Source of the DNA: Bifidobacterium vespertilionis
Lineage (GTDB): Bacteria > Actinomycetota > Actinomycetes > Actinomycetales > Bifidobacteriaceae
Direction of reading: 5' to 3'
DNA: 43,314 nt
Assembly (NCBI RefSeq): GCF_008698145.1
Contig: NZ_RZNZ01000021.1
Span: 1 to 43,314, forward strand
The notes under the pieces are model-generated. The model was not told the DNA's origin, made no database searches, and worked only from the letters and a program-made list of their open reading frames with translations. Numbering within the stretch: the stretch's first letter is position 1; each line of letters begins with the position of its first letter. This document shows, one piece after another, positions 1 to 8,643 of the stretch. The position numbers and the translations under genes are program-made.

Positions 1-258
1 TGAGTTCTCAAACCACCACACACGCACAACCACCGGAACCAACCCCAAGGGAACGGCCCCGGCCGCCGTGCGGCAGCGAATGAATAACCTACACGCAAAA
101 CCACGAACACGCAAACCCAAGCCAACCGGAACATGAACAACCATTGAAAAACCAAGCATCCCACGGCGTGTCGCAACCAACACGAAACACAAGACAACAA
201 TGGCGCGACGGGCGAGAACGGGACGACACGCGAAGAACGGGCCACGCACGAAAATGTA

Positions 259-384
259 AGGATCCTTCGACTCCGCGCTACGCTGCCCGGCCGCGCCGGG
301 CCGTCGCCGCCTTGGCGGCGGCTCCCTTCGCCTACGGACAGCCCACTGGGCTGTCCGCTTCACGGCTCGGTGCTCAGGATGACA
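259..384. repeat. intergenic multi-hairpin repeat
   Basis: No gene is seen in positions 1-490. This element opens with AGGATCCTTCGACTCCG and closes with GCTCAGGATGACA, the layout of a common dispersed intergenic repeat of bacterial chromosomes. It contains three snap-back stems: GCCCGGC/GCCGGGC, GCCGCC/GGCGGC, and GGACAGCCC/GGGCTGTCC around an ACT loop. It sits 3' of the minus-strand peptidase gene and may stop or stabilise that transcript. The family identity is from memory of the end sequences and was not searched. Confidence 0.55.
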
Positions 385-406
385 ATGGGGAGCTCCGCCC
401 TGCGTT

Positions 407-441
407 GTCCGGCCGCGTCGGACCGTCGCCGCCCTGGCGGC
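407..441. repeat. partial second copy of hairpin repeat
   Basis: Two short stems, GTCCG/CGGAC (407-423) and GCCGCC/GGCGGC (428-441), resemble the middle of the element at 259-384 in order and spacing. This is probably a degenerate second copy. It lies about 50 bases beyond the stop codon of the peptidase gene and could act as a weak transcription stop, although there is no T-tract. Confidence 0.35.
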
Positions 442-490
442 AGCCCGACCGAAATCGCGCCAGGCCACGCAGACGAGAAAGCCACCGGCC

Positions 491-1492
491 CTACAACACC
501 AGCATGGCCTGCGCAGAGCGGGGGGCATCGTATCGGATCATCAAATCTAGATCATCCTGCCAAACGGGCATCTGGAAGGCGTCTACGGCGCTTTCGCCAA
601 AATCGGCGTCGGTCCACGGATCGTCCACCAGCAGCGCCCCCGACGGATCGCGACCGGTTACGGTCACCCAGTGCGGGCAGGCCTCGCCGTGCATATGCAG
701 CTCATCGATCAGCACCACGGCAATGCGTCCATCGTCCACCAGGCGGCCGATCGTTTCGGCACCGAACGCACCCACGCGCACGGCGATTCCCCGTTCGCGG
801 ACCTGCCGCTCAAAATCGAGCTGGGTATCCCGGGCGAGACGGGCATCCAGAATGCCCAGCCCACTGTCCGGATGCAGAACCGGACCAGCGGCGGACACAT
901 AGACTTCAGGACGTGCGCCGCGCCGATCGGCGGCCAAGGCCAAACCATACGGATCGCAGGCCACCACGATCGTCGCCTCGCGCCACAGGGCCAGCTCCTC
1001 GTCACGCGTGGGGGAGGGTGCAAGCCCCCGGCGATGCAGCGCGTCCAGCAGCGCCACAGGGCCGCAGGTGAATTCGGTGGTCTGCCGGTAATGCGCAAAT
1101 CGGCCGTCTTCCGCCGAATCCATGCCGTCCGCGACGTCATCCTCCGCTGCATCATCCCCCGCAGCATCATCCCCCGCCGCGTTCAGCCCCTCGACCTTCA
1201 CCGTTGCAATGCCGGGCTGGCTGGACGCATGGCGGACGGCAAACGCGATGAGATCGGCCCATAGGCATTCGTCCCCGCCGATCGCGGTCAGTTTCTCCTG
1301 CGCGGTATGCGGACGGTGGTATCCAAGCAGCGCGGCTACGTTGTTGCCATCAGCGGCCGCATACACCGTGCGTCTCAGCACGCCACCGGCCCGGACCAGA
1401 GCGGCATGCGTGGGCTCCGGCAGCGGAAGGCCGTCGACCGATTCGGGATTGCAGCCCGGCTCAAGGGGGACGGCGATGGTTCGGATTGCCAT
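491..1492 (-). CDS. C39-like cysteine peptidase family protein
   Basis: A 333-residue protein whose second half has the papain-like C39 layout. The nucleophile Cys143 lies in TTEFTCGPVALLDAL, and His274 (CPHWVTVTG) is followed by Asp290/291 (LLVDDPW). This family cleaves peptides or acts as a non-exporter C39-like hydrolase. No ABC-exporter domain, signal peptide or membrane segment is present, so a cytoplasmic enzyme is expected. Residues 105-130 form an acidic linker of Ala-Gly-Asp-Asp-Ala repeats encoded by a 15-bp tandem repeat. An ATG five codons upstream (1507) is rejected because AAGGAG lies just before the ATG at 1492. The gene follows the peptide-transporter ATPase by about 30 bases on the same strand and is probably its last operon member, suggesting hydrolysis of imported peptides. 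The substrate is unknown. Confidence 0.75.
   Translation of the reverse strand: MAIRTIAVPLEPGCNPESVDGLPLPEPTHAALVRAGGVLRRTVYAAADGNNVAALLGYHRPHTAQEKLTAIGGDECLWADLIAFAVRHASSQPGIATVKVEGLNAAGDDAAGDDAAEDDVADGMDSAEDGRFAHYRQTTEFTCGPVALLDALHRRGLAPSPTRDEELALWREATIVVACDPYGLALAADRRGARPEVYVSAAGPVLHPDSGLGILDARLARDTQLDFERQVRERGIAVRVGAFGAETIGRLVDDGRIAVVLIDELHMHGEACPHWVTVTGRDPSGALLVDDPWTDADFGESAVDAFQMPVWQDDLDLMIRYDAPRSAQAMLVL
1149..1178 (-). repeat. in-frame 15-bp tandem repeat in peptidase gene
   Basis: Two near-identical 15-bp units (GCATCATCCCCCGCA and GCATCATCCCCCGCC) plus a degenerate partial unit encode the Ala-Gly-Asp-Asp-Ala linker between the N-terminal part and the C39-like domain. The unit is a multiple of three, so copy-number changes keep the frame. 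Confidence 0.75.
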
Positions 1493-1522
1493 ACAAACTC
1501 CTTGCATATGCGATTATGCCTG

Positions 1523-3183
1523 TTATTCCAACGGTTTGGGCATGGCTGCGATAAGCGCGCGGACATAGTCGTGCCGCGGATGGTTCATCACCTGGTCCGT
1601 GGTCCCACTCTCCACGATCCGCCCGTTGCGCATGACGGCGATGCGATCCGCAATGCGGCGAACGGTGTCCAGATCATGCGAGATGAACAGCATGGCCAGA
1701 CCCAATCGACTACGTAGCTCCAGCAGGGTTTCCAGCACATGGGTCTGGATGTTGGCATCGAGCGCGGTGACGGCCTCGTCCGCCACCAGCAGACGCGGTT
1801 CGGGGGCAAGGGCGCGCGCGATGGCGACGCGCTGGCATTGGCCTCCGGACAGGGTGCCGGGTTTGCGGTCGATGAGATCGGGCTCCAGCCCCACCTTCGC
1901 GAGCAGCGCACGGATGGCCGCGGCATCGCTCGGCTTGCCGGAGACACGCAGTGCCTCGGCCAGCGTGCGGCGGACGGTCATAGTGGGATTGAGCGATCCG
2001 TACGGGTTCTGGAACACCAGTTGCGCGCGTTCCCGTGACCAGCCGGAGTCTCCGGAACCCCCCGGATACGCGACGATCCCGGCATCCGGCGTCTCCAATC
2101 CGACCAGACACCGGGCCACCGTGGACTTGCCCGAGCCCGATTCGCCCACAAGCCCCAGAATTTCGCCGGCGCGGACCTCGAAGGACACATCGTCCACCGC
2201 CGGTGCGGACGAACCCGCATAGGTTTTGACCAGATGCTCGGCCCGGACCACCACCGACCCGGGTTCAGGCGGAGCGGACGGACGCAGCCGGGAATGCGCC
2301 TCCAGCAGCTCGCGCGTATACGGGGAGCGCGGATGATGGACCACATCGTTCCGATCGCCCTCCTCCGCCACCGATCCGCCGTGGAACACGATGAGATGAT
2401 CGGCCCGCTCCACGGCCAGAGCCAGATCATGCGTGATGAGCAGCAGCGTCATGTGCCGGCCGGATCGCAGGGATTCGAGCAGATCGAGCACGGTCTCCTG
2501 CGTGGAGGCGTCAAGCGCGGTGGTGGGCTCGTCGGTGATCAGGATCCGCGGATTCGGGGCCAATGCGGCCGCGATCGCCACGCGCTGGCGCATGCCGCCG
2601 GACAGCTCATGCGGGTAGGCGTCGTACGTGCCCGCTGGCAGGCCCACGTCCGCAAGCAGCTGCTCCACGGCCTCTCTGCGGTCGGATTTGGACAGGCGGT
2701 CGGATTTGGACAGGCGCTCGGATTGGGTCAAACGACCGGACGCCCCGCCACGGGACGCGCCAACACGCAGGCCATCGGCGATCTGCCGCCCGCAGGTGCG
2801 CAGCGGGTCAAGCGAGGAGAACGGATCCTGCGGCAGCCACACGATCGTGCCGCCCCGCAGCGCACGCCACGCCCGCTCTCCGCAGCCAGATCGATCGGCT
2901 CGCCGAACAATGCGTAATCGCCGGAAACACGGGCGCGCTCAGGCAGCAGGCCGGACAGCGCCTTGGCCGTGACCGATTTGCCGGAGCCCGATTCGCCCAC
3001 CACGGCCACGGTGGCGTCCCGCGGAATGGTCAGGTCCACGCCGTGGATGATCTCCGCGCCTCCGATCGCCACGCGCAGCCCCTTCACCCGCACGGCGGGA
3101 ACGGGGTCGAGAGGGGCGGAGTCGCCAGGGACAGCGTGGCCGGGAACGATCGGGCCGGCCGGCGTGATGGTTTCACCGCTCAT
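1523..3183 (-). pseudogene. fused DppD-DppF-type peptide ABC transporter ATPase, frameshifted
   Basis: Two ABC ATPase domains in one gene, as in fused peptide importers. The N-terminal part from ATG 3183 has Walker A GESGSGKS at residues 63-70, then the frame is lost near 2865-2875, just before the Q-loop. The rest continues in another frame from IVWLPQDPFSSLDP, through ELSGGMRQR and DEPTTALD, a second Walker A GESGSGKST, and TLSGGQCQR. The total of 1661 nt is one base short of 554 codons. Adding one base would join the frames as ESGRAWRALRGGTIVW. Either a one-base deletion has inactivated the gene, or this is a sequencing error. A GTG at 2842 could in theory restart translation but would give an ATPase lacking Walker A in domain 1. 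The second domain has DEAVTALD in place of the usual DEPTSALD. The start overlaps the permease stop by four bases (ATGA). Confidence 0.85.
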
Positions 3184-3977
3184 CGGATCGTCCTTTCCGT
3201 GCGCTCGGTGATCCAATCGCCCACCACATTCAGCGCGATCGACGTGACGATGATGGCCACGCCGGGCGCGACGGCGGCCATCGGATTGTCGAACAGCAGG
3301 TTGCGCGCGTCCGCGAGCTGACGGCCCCAATCGGCGTCCTGCGGGGAAACGCCCAGGCCCAGAAACGACAGCGACGAGAGCGATACCAGCGCATTGCTCA
3401 TGTCCAGGAACAGCGCCGCGCCCACCAGCGGGCGGATCACCGGGAACAGATGGAAGCACAGCGTGCGCAGCGGTCCGAGCTCCAGCAGCCGGGCCGCGTC
3501 CAGGAACGGATCGTTGATGTGCGCGAGCGCGCCGGAGCGCACCAGACGCACCTCGTAGGGGGCGTACAGGATCACGAACACCAGCACGTTGACCCAGTAG
3601 CCGCCGCCGATCACGCCGGCCACCACAATGGCCAGCAGCAGCGTGGGCATGGACAGCATGAGTTCGACCACGCGGGAGATCACCCAATCCACCCAGCCTC
3701 CCGCATAGGCGGCGAGCAGGCCGAACACCAGTCCCACCGCCATCGCGCCGAGGGCGATGACAACGGGCCCCACGATCGCCGTGCGCGCCCCGGCCAGCGT
3801 GAGCTTGAACACGTCGCGTCCCAGCGCGTCGGTGCCGAGCGGGTGGTCGGGCCCGGGGGCGGAGGTGGACAGGAGGATGTTCTGGTCCAGGGCCCCGGAG
3901 CTGAAGGCTGGGATGAGTCCAAGCAGAACCACGGCGGCCAACAGCACGGCGGCGAGGATGACGGGCAGTCGTCTCAT
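3180..3977 (-). CDS. oligopeptide ABC transporter permease, DppC type
   Basis: A 265-residue inner-membrane permease of the peptide/nickel family. It has an N-terminal membrane segment (residues 5-25), the DppC hallmark HPLGTDALGRDVF, and further hydrophobic helices. The coupling loop that contacts the ATPase is about residues 140-165 (YEVRLVRSGALAHINDPFLD). It is a little shorter than typical DppC because the cytoplasmic N-terminus is brief. It overlaps the upstream permease and the downstream ATPase by ATGA at both ends, so it is translationally coupled. The channel would combine with the 3974-5110 permease; without a working ATPase it cannot transport. Confidence 0.9.
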   Translation of the reverse strand: MRRLPVILAAVLLAAVVLLGLIPAFSSGALDQNILLSTSAPGPDHPLGTDALGRDVFKLTLAGARTAIVGPVVIALGAMAVGLVFGLLAAYAGGWVDWVISRVVELMLSMPTLLLAIVVAGVIGGGYWVNVLVFVILYAPYEVRLVRSGALAHINDPFLDAARLLELGPLRTLCFHLFPVIRPLVGAALFLDMSNALVSLSSLSFLGLGVSPQDADWGRQLADARNLLFDNPMAAVAPGVAIIVTSIALNVVGDWITERTERTIR

Positions 3978-5110
3978 GCGGTCGCCTCCTTGGAATCGCT
4001 GGCATCATTGGCATCGACGGCGACCGGAATGGTTGCCGGAGCGACGGTGGGCCGTTGGCGGACGCGCAGACGCGGGTCGATGAGCACGGCCAGCGCGTCG
4101 ACGATTGCCGTGGCCACGCAGATGATCGTGGCCATGATCATCGTGATCGCCTGCACGGTGGGGATGTCCTTGAAGGTCACGGATGTCTGCAGCAGCGTGC
4201 CCAGACCGCCGACCGCGAACGTGGTCTCCACGATCACCGTGCCGGACACGAGGGTGGCGATCAGCAGACCGGACGAGGTGACGATCGGCAGCGCGGCATT
4301 GCGCAATTGCGCGAGCAGCACGGTCCACCGGGCCACGCCGCGCGACCGGGCGAACAGCGTGTAGTCGGCGTCCACCTGATCCGCAAGCGAGGCGCGGGAG
4401 ATCTTGACCACCGACGCGAACAGGCCCACGGCCAGCGTGATGGCGGGCAGGAGCAGATGCCACAGGGCGTCGATCAGGCCACCGTCGCCCAGACCGTAGA
4501 TGGGGAACCAACCGAGTCGGACGGACAGGACGTAGAGCAGCAGCAGGCCGACCGCGAAGCTTGGGGCGCTCAGACCGGTGACGGCGAGCGCGGTGATGAG
4601 ACGGTCCTGCCACCGGCCGTGGCGGCGGGCCGCGAGGATGCCCAGAGGCAGGCCGATCAGCAGTGCGATCGCAAGGGCCATCAGGGCCAGGGCGAGCGTG
4701 ATCCACGCGCGCTGGCCGATCATCTGCGAGACGGGCAGCTGCGTGCGGATGGAGGTGCCGAAATCTCCGTGCAGCAGATTGCCGAGCCATCGCAGGTACT
4801 GCCGCCACAGGGGCTCGTCGAGGTGGTACTGGGCGCGGATGGCGGCGAGCTGCTCGGGGCTCACCTTCTTGGCGCCGGCCAGCGTGCGCGCGGGGTCGCT
4901 GTTGGTCATGTACAGCAGGCCGAAGGTGATCAGGGAGAGCACGAACAGCAGGAGGATCAGATTCGCCAGTCGCTTGCCGAGGAACTGCGCGGCCCGGATC
5001 CAGGGGCTTGCGTTTCCGGCCGTCCGGCGCCGCGAACGCGCCCGAGGGCGGCCCGGGTCCGACGCCCGCAAACCGCCCTCGTCGCGAAGGTTGCTCGTAT
5101 TGCCCGTCAC
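3974..5110 (-). CDS. oligopeptide ABC transporter permease, DppB type
   Basis: A 378-residue permease. About 40 basic, Arg-rich residues precede the first membrane helix (FLGKRLANLILLLFVLSLI), followed by the DppB periplasmic region with YHLDEPLWRQYLRWLGNLL and HGDFGTS. Helices include APSFAVGLLLLYVLSVRLGW, and the EAA-like loop is RASLADQVDADYTLFARSRG. The start is GTG 5110, overlapping the stop of the binding-protein gene. A later start would remove the basic extension, and I cannot exclude that. The C-terminus carries about 25 extra residues beyond the usual DPRLRVR end. Confidence 0.9.
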   Translation of the reverse strand: MTGNTSNLRDEGGLRASDPGRPRARSRRRTAGNASPWIRAAQFLGKRLANLILLLFVLSLITFGLLYMTNSDPARTLAGAKKVSPEQLAAIRAQYHLDEPLWRQYLRWLGNLLHGDFGTSIRTQLPVSQMIGQRAWITLALALMALAIALLIGLPLGILAARRHGRWQDRLITALAVTGLSAPSFAVGLLLLYVLSVRLGWFPIYGLGDGGLIDALWHLLLPAITLAVGLFASVVKISRASLADQVDADYTLFARSRGVARWTVLLAQLRNAALPIVTSSGLLIATLVSGTVIVETTFAVGGLGTLLQTSVTFKDIPTVQAITMIMATIICVATAIVDALAVLIDPRLRVRQRPTVAPATIPVAVDANDASDSKEATA

Positions 5111-6810
5111 TGCTGTTCCACGAAGTCCGCGGCCCAGTTGGTGCCGAGCCAGAACGTGTCGACGCCCTTGAGACCCAGGCCCTTCTTGGTGGCGACGGCC
5201 GCCTTGCCCCAGTAGACCGGCGAGTAGATGTCCTGCTCAAGGGCGGTCTTGGTGGTGTCGAGGACGATCTGCAGCTTCTCGGACGGGTCGGTCAGCGTGC
5301 CGATCTTGTCGGTCTGCGCGGCCACGTCGGCGTCGGTCCAGTTGGCGGGGTTGGCGCCCGCGCCGCCGGCGGCGAGCAGCCAGGAGGTGACCTCGTTGGG
5401 CTGCGGGGTGGTGGGGTTGTAGATCATCCATGCCACGCCCTGCTTGCCGTTGCCGACCTCGCTCAGCCACTGCTCGAGCGGGATCTCCTTGACGTCCAGC
5501 GTCACGCCGATCTGCTTGAGCGAATCGGCGAGCGCGAGGGAGGCCTGCCCCACGGCCGGGTAGCCGGTCGGGTAGGTGAGGGTGGTGCTGAAGCCGGAGG
5601 GCTGCGAGGACTGGGCGATCTCGCTCTTGGCCTGGTCGATACTGTAGCTCAGGGCGCCCAGATCGGCCACCTTCTTGGCGGCCTCGTCCTTGCTGTTGTT
5701 GGTCCAGCCGGCCAACTGCTCCGGGGAGTCGATGCCGGTGGCCACCTCGCCGTAGCCCTTGAGCACGCCCTTGACGATGCCTTCCTTGTCCAGCGCGTAG
5801 GAGATGGCCTTGCGCACGTGGATGTCGTCGAACGGCTTGACGCCCTGGTCGAAGGTCAGGCCGTAGTAGGAGCGGTCGGAGTAGGCGGTGACGTTCGATC
5901 CGTTCTGGCTCCACTGGGCCACGCTGGTCACGGGCACGTTGAAGGAGGCGTCCACCGTGCCGTTCTGGAAGGCGAGCAGCCTGGTGGAGTCCTCGGTGAT
6001 GAAGTCCACGCGCACGGTGTCCGGGCCGTCGTTGGTGCCCCAGTAGTCCTTGAACTTCTCAAGGCTCACGTGGCTGGACGGGTCGAATTCGGTGACCTTG
6101 TACGGGCCGGTGCCCACGATCAGCTTGCTGGCCGAGCCGTAGTCGGAACCGGCCGATTCGCGGAACGCCTTGGAGGTGACGAACAGACCGGCCACGTTGG
6201 ACACCTGCGTGGGGAATTCGCTCTGCGGGGTCTTCAGAGTGATCGTGATCTGCGCGTCACCGGTCTTCTCCACCTTGTCCACGTAGTCGGGCCAGTAAAC
6301 GGACAGGCCCGGGGACAGGGTGGCGTCGCGCGCGGTGTTGATGGAGTCGATCACGTCGTCGGTGGTGAGCGTGCTGCCGTCGTGCAGCTTGACGCCCTGG
6401 CGCAGATCGAACACCCACGTCTTGTTATCCGTGCTGCTCCACTTTTCGGCGAGCGCGGGGATCACCTTGCCGGTCGCGTCCACGCCGGTGAGGCCCTCCT
6501 GATACAGCGCGGCGAGCTGGTAGTTGGCGCTGCCGGCCTCCTGATTCACGCTCAGCGTGCTCACTGCGGAGGCGCTGGCGATCTTCAGATCCTTGACGGG
6601 CGTGCCGGTGGAGGTCTTCGCCCCGGTTTCGCTGGGAACGGTGGGCTGACCGGTGGCGATGCTCGCGTTCGCGCCACCGCACGCGGCGAGCGCCACGGCC
6701 ATGACGGCCGCGATGGCGGTGGTCACGATCCTGCGGCCGATGGTGGCGAGGCGGTTCGGCTGGGCCGAGCGGATGGCGGTTTGCGGGCTGATCGGGGTGG
6801 GATGGGTCAT
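5107..6810 (-). CDS. peptide ABC transporter substrate-binding lipoprotein
   Basis: A 567-residue family 5 extracellular solute-binding protein (OppA/DppA type). The start is ATG 6810 with AGAGGAA just upstream; in-frame ATGs at 6828 and 6891 lack such a site, and 6891 falls inside the operator palindrome. A signal peptide with lipobox LAAC gives lipidated Cys44, anchoring the protein outside the membrane. Family features include WVFDLRQGVKLHDGS and the later KAISYALDKEGIV. It is the first gene of the minus-strand operon and delivers peptides to the two permeases. The ligand is unknown; this family also binds nickel, heme or sugars, but the peptidases nearby favour peptides. Confidence 0.92.
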   Translation of the reverse strand: MTHPTPISPQTAIRSAQPNRLATIGRRIVTTAIAAVMAVALAACGGANASIATGQPTVPSETGAKTSTGTPVKDLKIASASAVSTLSVNQEAGSANYQLAALYQEGLTGVDATGKVIPALAEKWSSTDNKTWVFDLRQGVKLHDGSTLTTDDVIDSINTARDATLSPGLSVYWPDYVDKVEKTGDAQITITLKTPQSEFPTQVSNVAGLFVTSKAFRESAGSDYGSASKLIVGTGPYKVTEFDPSSHVSLEKFKDYWGTNDGPDTVRVDFITEDSTRLLAFQNGTVDASFNVPVTSVAQWSQNGSNVTAYSDRSYYGLTFDQGVKPFDDIHVRKAISYALDKEGIVKGVLKGYGEVATGIDSPEQLAGWTNNSKDEAAKKVADLGALSYSIDQAKSEIAQSSQPSGFSTTLTYPTGYPAVGQASLALADSLKQIGVTLDVKEIPLEQWLSEVGNGKQGVAWMIYNPTTPQPNEVTSWLLAAGGAGANPANWTDADVAAQTDKIGTLTDPSEKLQIVLDTTKTALEQDIYSPVYWGKAAVATKKGLGLKGVDTFWLGTNWAADFVEQQ

Positions 6811-6854
6811 GGTTCCTCTTCTCGTCATTTTCGATCCGCTCCCCACATTACGGA

Positions 6855-6918
6855 GGAACCGCCGGTTCCCCAAATGGGCTCCATAGCCCATAATCGTTGG
6901 AATTTCAACGATTATGGG
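6855..6918. promoter_or_regulatory. operator-like palindromes upstream of peptide operon
   Basis: Positions 6887-6918 hold a perfect inverted repeat with 13-bp arms, CCCATAATCGTTG and CAACGATTATGGG, around GAATTT. Two smaller ones abut it: TGGGCT/AGCCCA (6875-6890) and GGAACC/GGTTCC (6855-6869). They lie 45-110 bases upstream of the binding-protein start, where a repressor would act. There is no T-tract, so a terminator is unlikely. The regulator is unknown. Confidence 0.6.
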
Positions 6919-6960
6919 CCAGTTATAGGTTATTGGTATGGCGGAATGCGACCGGTTTGC

Positions 6961-7150
6961 GCGTCACTCGGCGCGAAGAGACCGCGAAGAGACCGTCACG
7001 CGGCGCGACTTCCGTCACCCGGCGCGATCGCACCCCGTGACGCAGTCCCGAAACCCTTGAAAATCAAGGCCTCCCGAACGACGTCACCCGGCGCGCCCGC
7101 TCCCCGTGACGCACGCCACGCCGCGTGACGCACTCCGCTCCCCGTGACGC
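6961..7150. repeat. eight-copy CGTCAC/GTGACG motif cluster
   Basis: The space between the peptide operon and the AAA gene has eight copies of a GCGTCAC or GTGACGC core (6961, 6994, 7013, 7036, 7082, 7105, 7124, 7143). They appear in two contexts: CGTCACNCGGCGCG and CCCCGTGACGC. Three of the first four point one way and three of the last four the other. Nothing else is seen in 6919-7176. This could be a binding-site cluster or a degenerate repeat; function is unknown. Confidence 0.6.
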
Positions 7151-7176
7151 GCAGGCGCAGCCCCGTTCACGGCCAA

Positions 7177-8394
7177 CTAGGCCGCACTGTCGTGGAGCTG
7201 ATTCTCCACTGGCTCCGATCGACGAATGAATTCGTCCATCCCGGGCACGGTGAACGAAACACGACCGCGTTCCGGCGCATAGATCAGCCCCAGTTCGATC
7301 AGCGACAGCCTGATAGAGGACAAATCGGAGGCGCTGCGATTCAGACGCTTCGCAACCTGGGCCGACGTGCATGATTCGCCGATCGCCGCCATCGCGGCAA
7401 GATATTCCCGCCCCAACGGGGTCGCACGCTGCCATCGCGATATGTACAAGCCCCGGTCCAACTCCGCGCGGGCGACCGGCTCGCCGCGCCTCACCGCCGC
7501 CACGGTGATCGGATTGGAATCCGCCGCATCCCACGCGGCTTTCCCATATGCCTGAATGAAGTACGGATATCCGGTTGACAATTCAACCAATCGGGACAAA
7601 GCCTCGTCGTCAAACGCATAGCCAAGCTCGTTTGCCGGCTTCTGGAAACCGTCGGCCACCGCCGCATCATCAAGACGCCCGATCACGCGGTACTCAAACA
7701 ATCGCTCGGCATAGGACCGCGACTTGGTCAGCACCCCGGGAAGATTCGGCAGCCCCGCTCCGATGATGTAGAACGGCAGATTGCGCTGCCCCATTTTGTG
7801 CTGCACCACGATCAGCGTGGCCATGACCTCCACGGACATGTCCTGAAATTCGTCCACGAACAGAAACAGTCCCGAGCCTTCCTTCCCCAGCTCCTCCGAT
7901 AATCCCTCGATCAGCAATTCAAGGCGATACGAGGAAGTCTGCACACCGCGCTTCGTCGCGGCTTCACCGCCAAGTTCGACTTTTGCGGAGCCGAACACAA
8001 AGTCCAGCGAGATCGACTCGACATGGGCGAACACATCAGACAAACGCCGCCTCAAGTCGGCCTTGCGAACGCGCATGACGGCCAGGCTGATCTCGCGGAA
8101 CAACTCGTCATATTCAGCCTCCGCGTCACCATTGGCTTCGATCTGCACCGTCGCCATGCCCGCCTCGGCCGCCATGGCACCAAGCTTGAGCAGCAACACG
8201 GTCTTGCCCATGCCCCGAAGGCCACTGTAGATAACCCCTCGGTCCAGAAGCCCCAGTTTGGTACGGGTCGTCATCCGCTCCATCAGCGAAAGATCCTGTG
8301 CACGCCCCACGAGTTCGGGAGGCTGCTTACCCGCCCCGGGCATAAACGGGTTCAGCGCATGCAACGGCAACGTTCCGGCATCGGTCTCCATCAT
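7177..8394 (-). CDS. AAA-type P-loop ATPase, function unknown
   Basis: A roughly 405-residue cytoplasmic ATPase of the type that opens with an RxxEL-like region, here PELVGRAQDL. Walker A is GLRGMGKT (residues 58-65) and Walker B is LFLFVDEFQD (about residue 180). It ends with a winged-helix-like part containing SCTSAQVAKRLNRSASDLSS, typical of ExeA/archaeal-ATPase-like proteins of unknown role. GGAG lies just before tandem ATG codons at 8394 and 8391; a TTG at 8403 is less likely. It sits alone between two peptide operons, convergent with neither. Such ATPases often travel with mobile DNA. It is not an ABC protein and cannot replace the broken transporter ATPase. Confidence 0.8.
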   Translation of the reverse strand: MMETDAGTLPLHALNPFMPGAGKQPPELVGRAQDLSLMERMTTRTKLGLLDRGVIYSGLRGMGKTVLLLKLGAMAAEAGMATVQIEANGDAEAEYDELFREISLAVMRVRKADLRRRLSDVFAHVESISLDFVFGSAKVELGGEAATKRGVQTSSYRLELLIEGLSEELGKEGSGLFLFVDEFQDMSVEVMATLIVVQHKMGQRNLPFYIIGAGLPNLPGVLTKSRSYAERLFEYRVIGRLDDAAVADGFQKPANELGYAFDDEALSRLVELSTGYPYFIQAYGKAAWDAADSNPITVAAVRRGEPVARAELDRGLYISRWQRATPLGREYLAAMAAIGESCTSAQVAKRLNRSASDLSSIRLSLIELGLIYAPERGRVSFTVPGMDEFIRRSEPVENQLHDSAA

Positions 8395-8403
8395 CCGCTC
8401 CAA

Positions 8404-8643
8404 TCGCCTGTATGGATCTTTATGTCATTTTATCCATCAAAAGATATAAAAATAACCCGTTTTGCCAAATATCCAATACTATCTGCCCTATAACGTCCCA
8501 TAGCCAACACGTATGACGACCACGCCGAGTCGGCATCGCAGGCCTTCTAGACTCGCTGAGCAATGGCGCACGGCCGAGACCGCTTTGGGGAGACCACATA
8601 GCGGCTCCCACACATAAATCAAGCGCGCCGGGAGAGGAACAAC
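8404..8643. other. divergent intergenic region, AAA gene and second peptide operon
   Basis: A 240-base divergent space. The left part (8410-8460) is AT-rich, with TATAAA-like tracts that could be the promoter of the minus-strand ATPase. The right part leads into the plus-strand operon, with GGGAGAGGAA just before ATG 8644. No T-box or riboswitch motif was recognised, and the inverted repeat found upstream of the other binding-protein gene is absent here. Confidence 0.4.

Noticed and set aside
5008..7128. Plus-strand open frame of about 700 codons opposite the substrate-binding protein gene
   Set aside because: It is antisense to a clearly recognisable lipoprotein gene with signal peptide and ribosome site; its residues are low-complexity Gly/Val/Arg, as expected for a GC-rich shadow frame.
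8404..8643. T-box or riboswitch leader before the second peptide operon
   Set aside because: No conserved T-box word or known riboswitch core was found; only weak, short stems are present.
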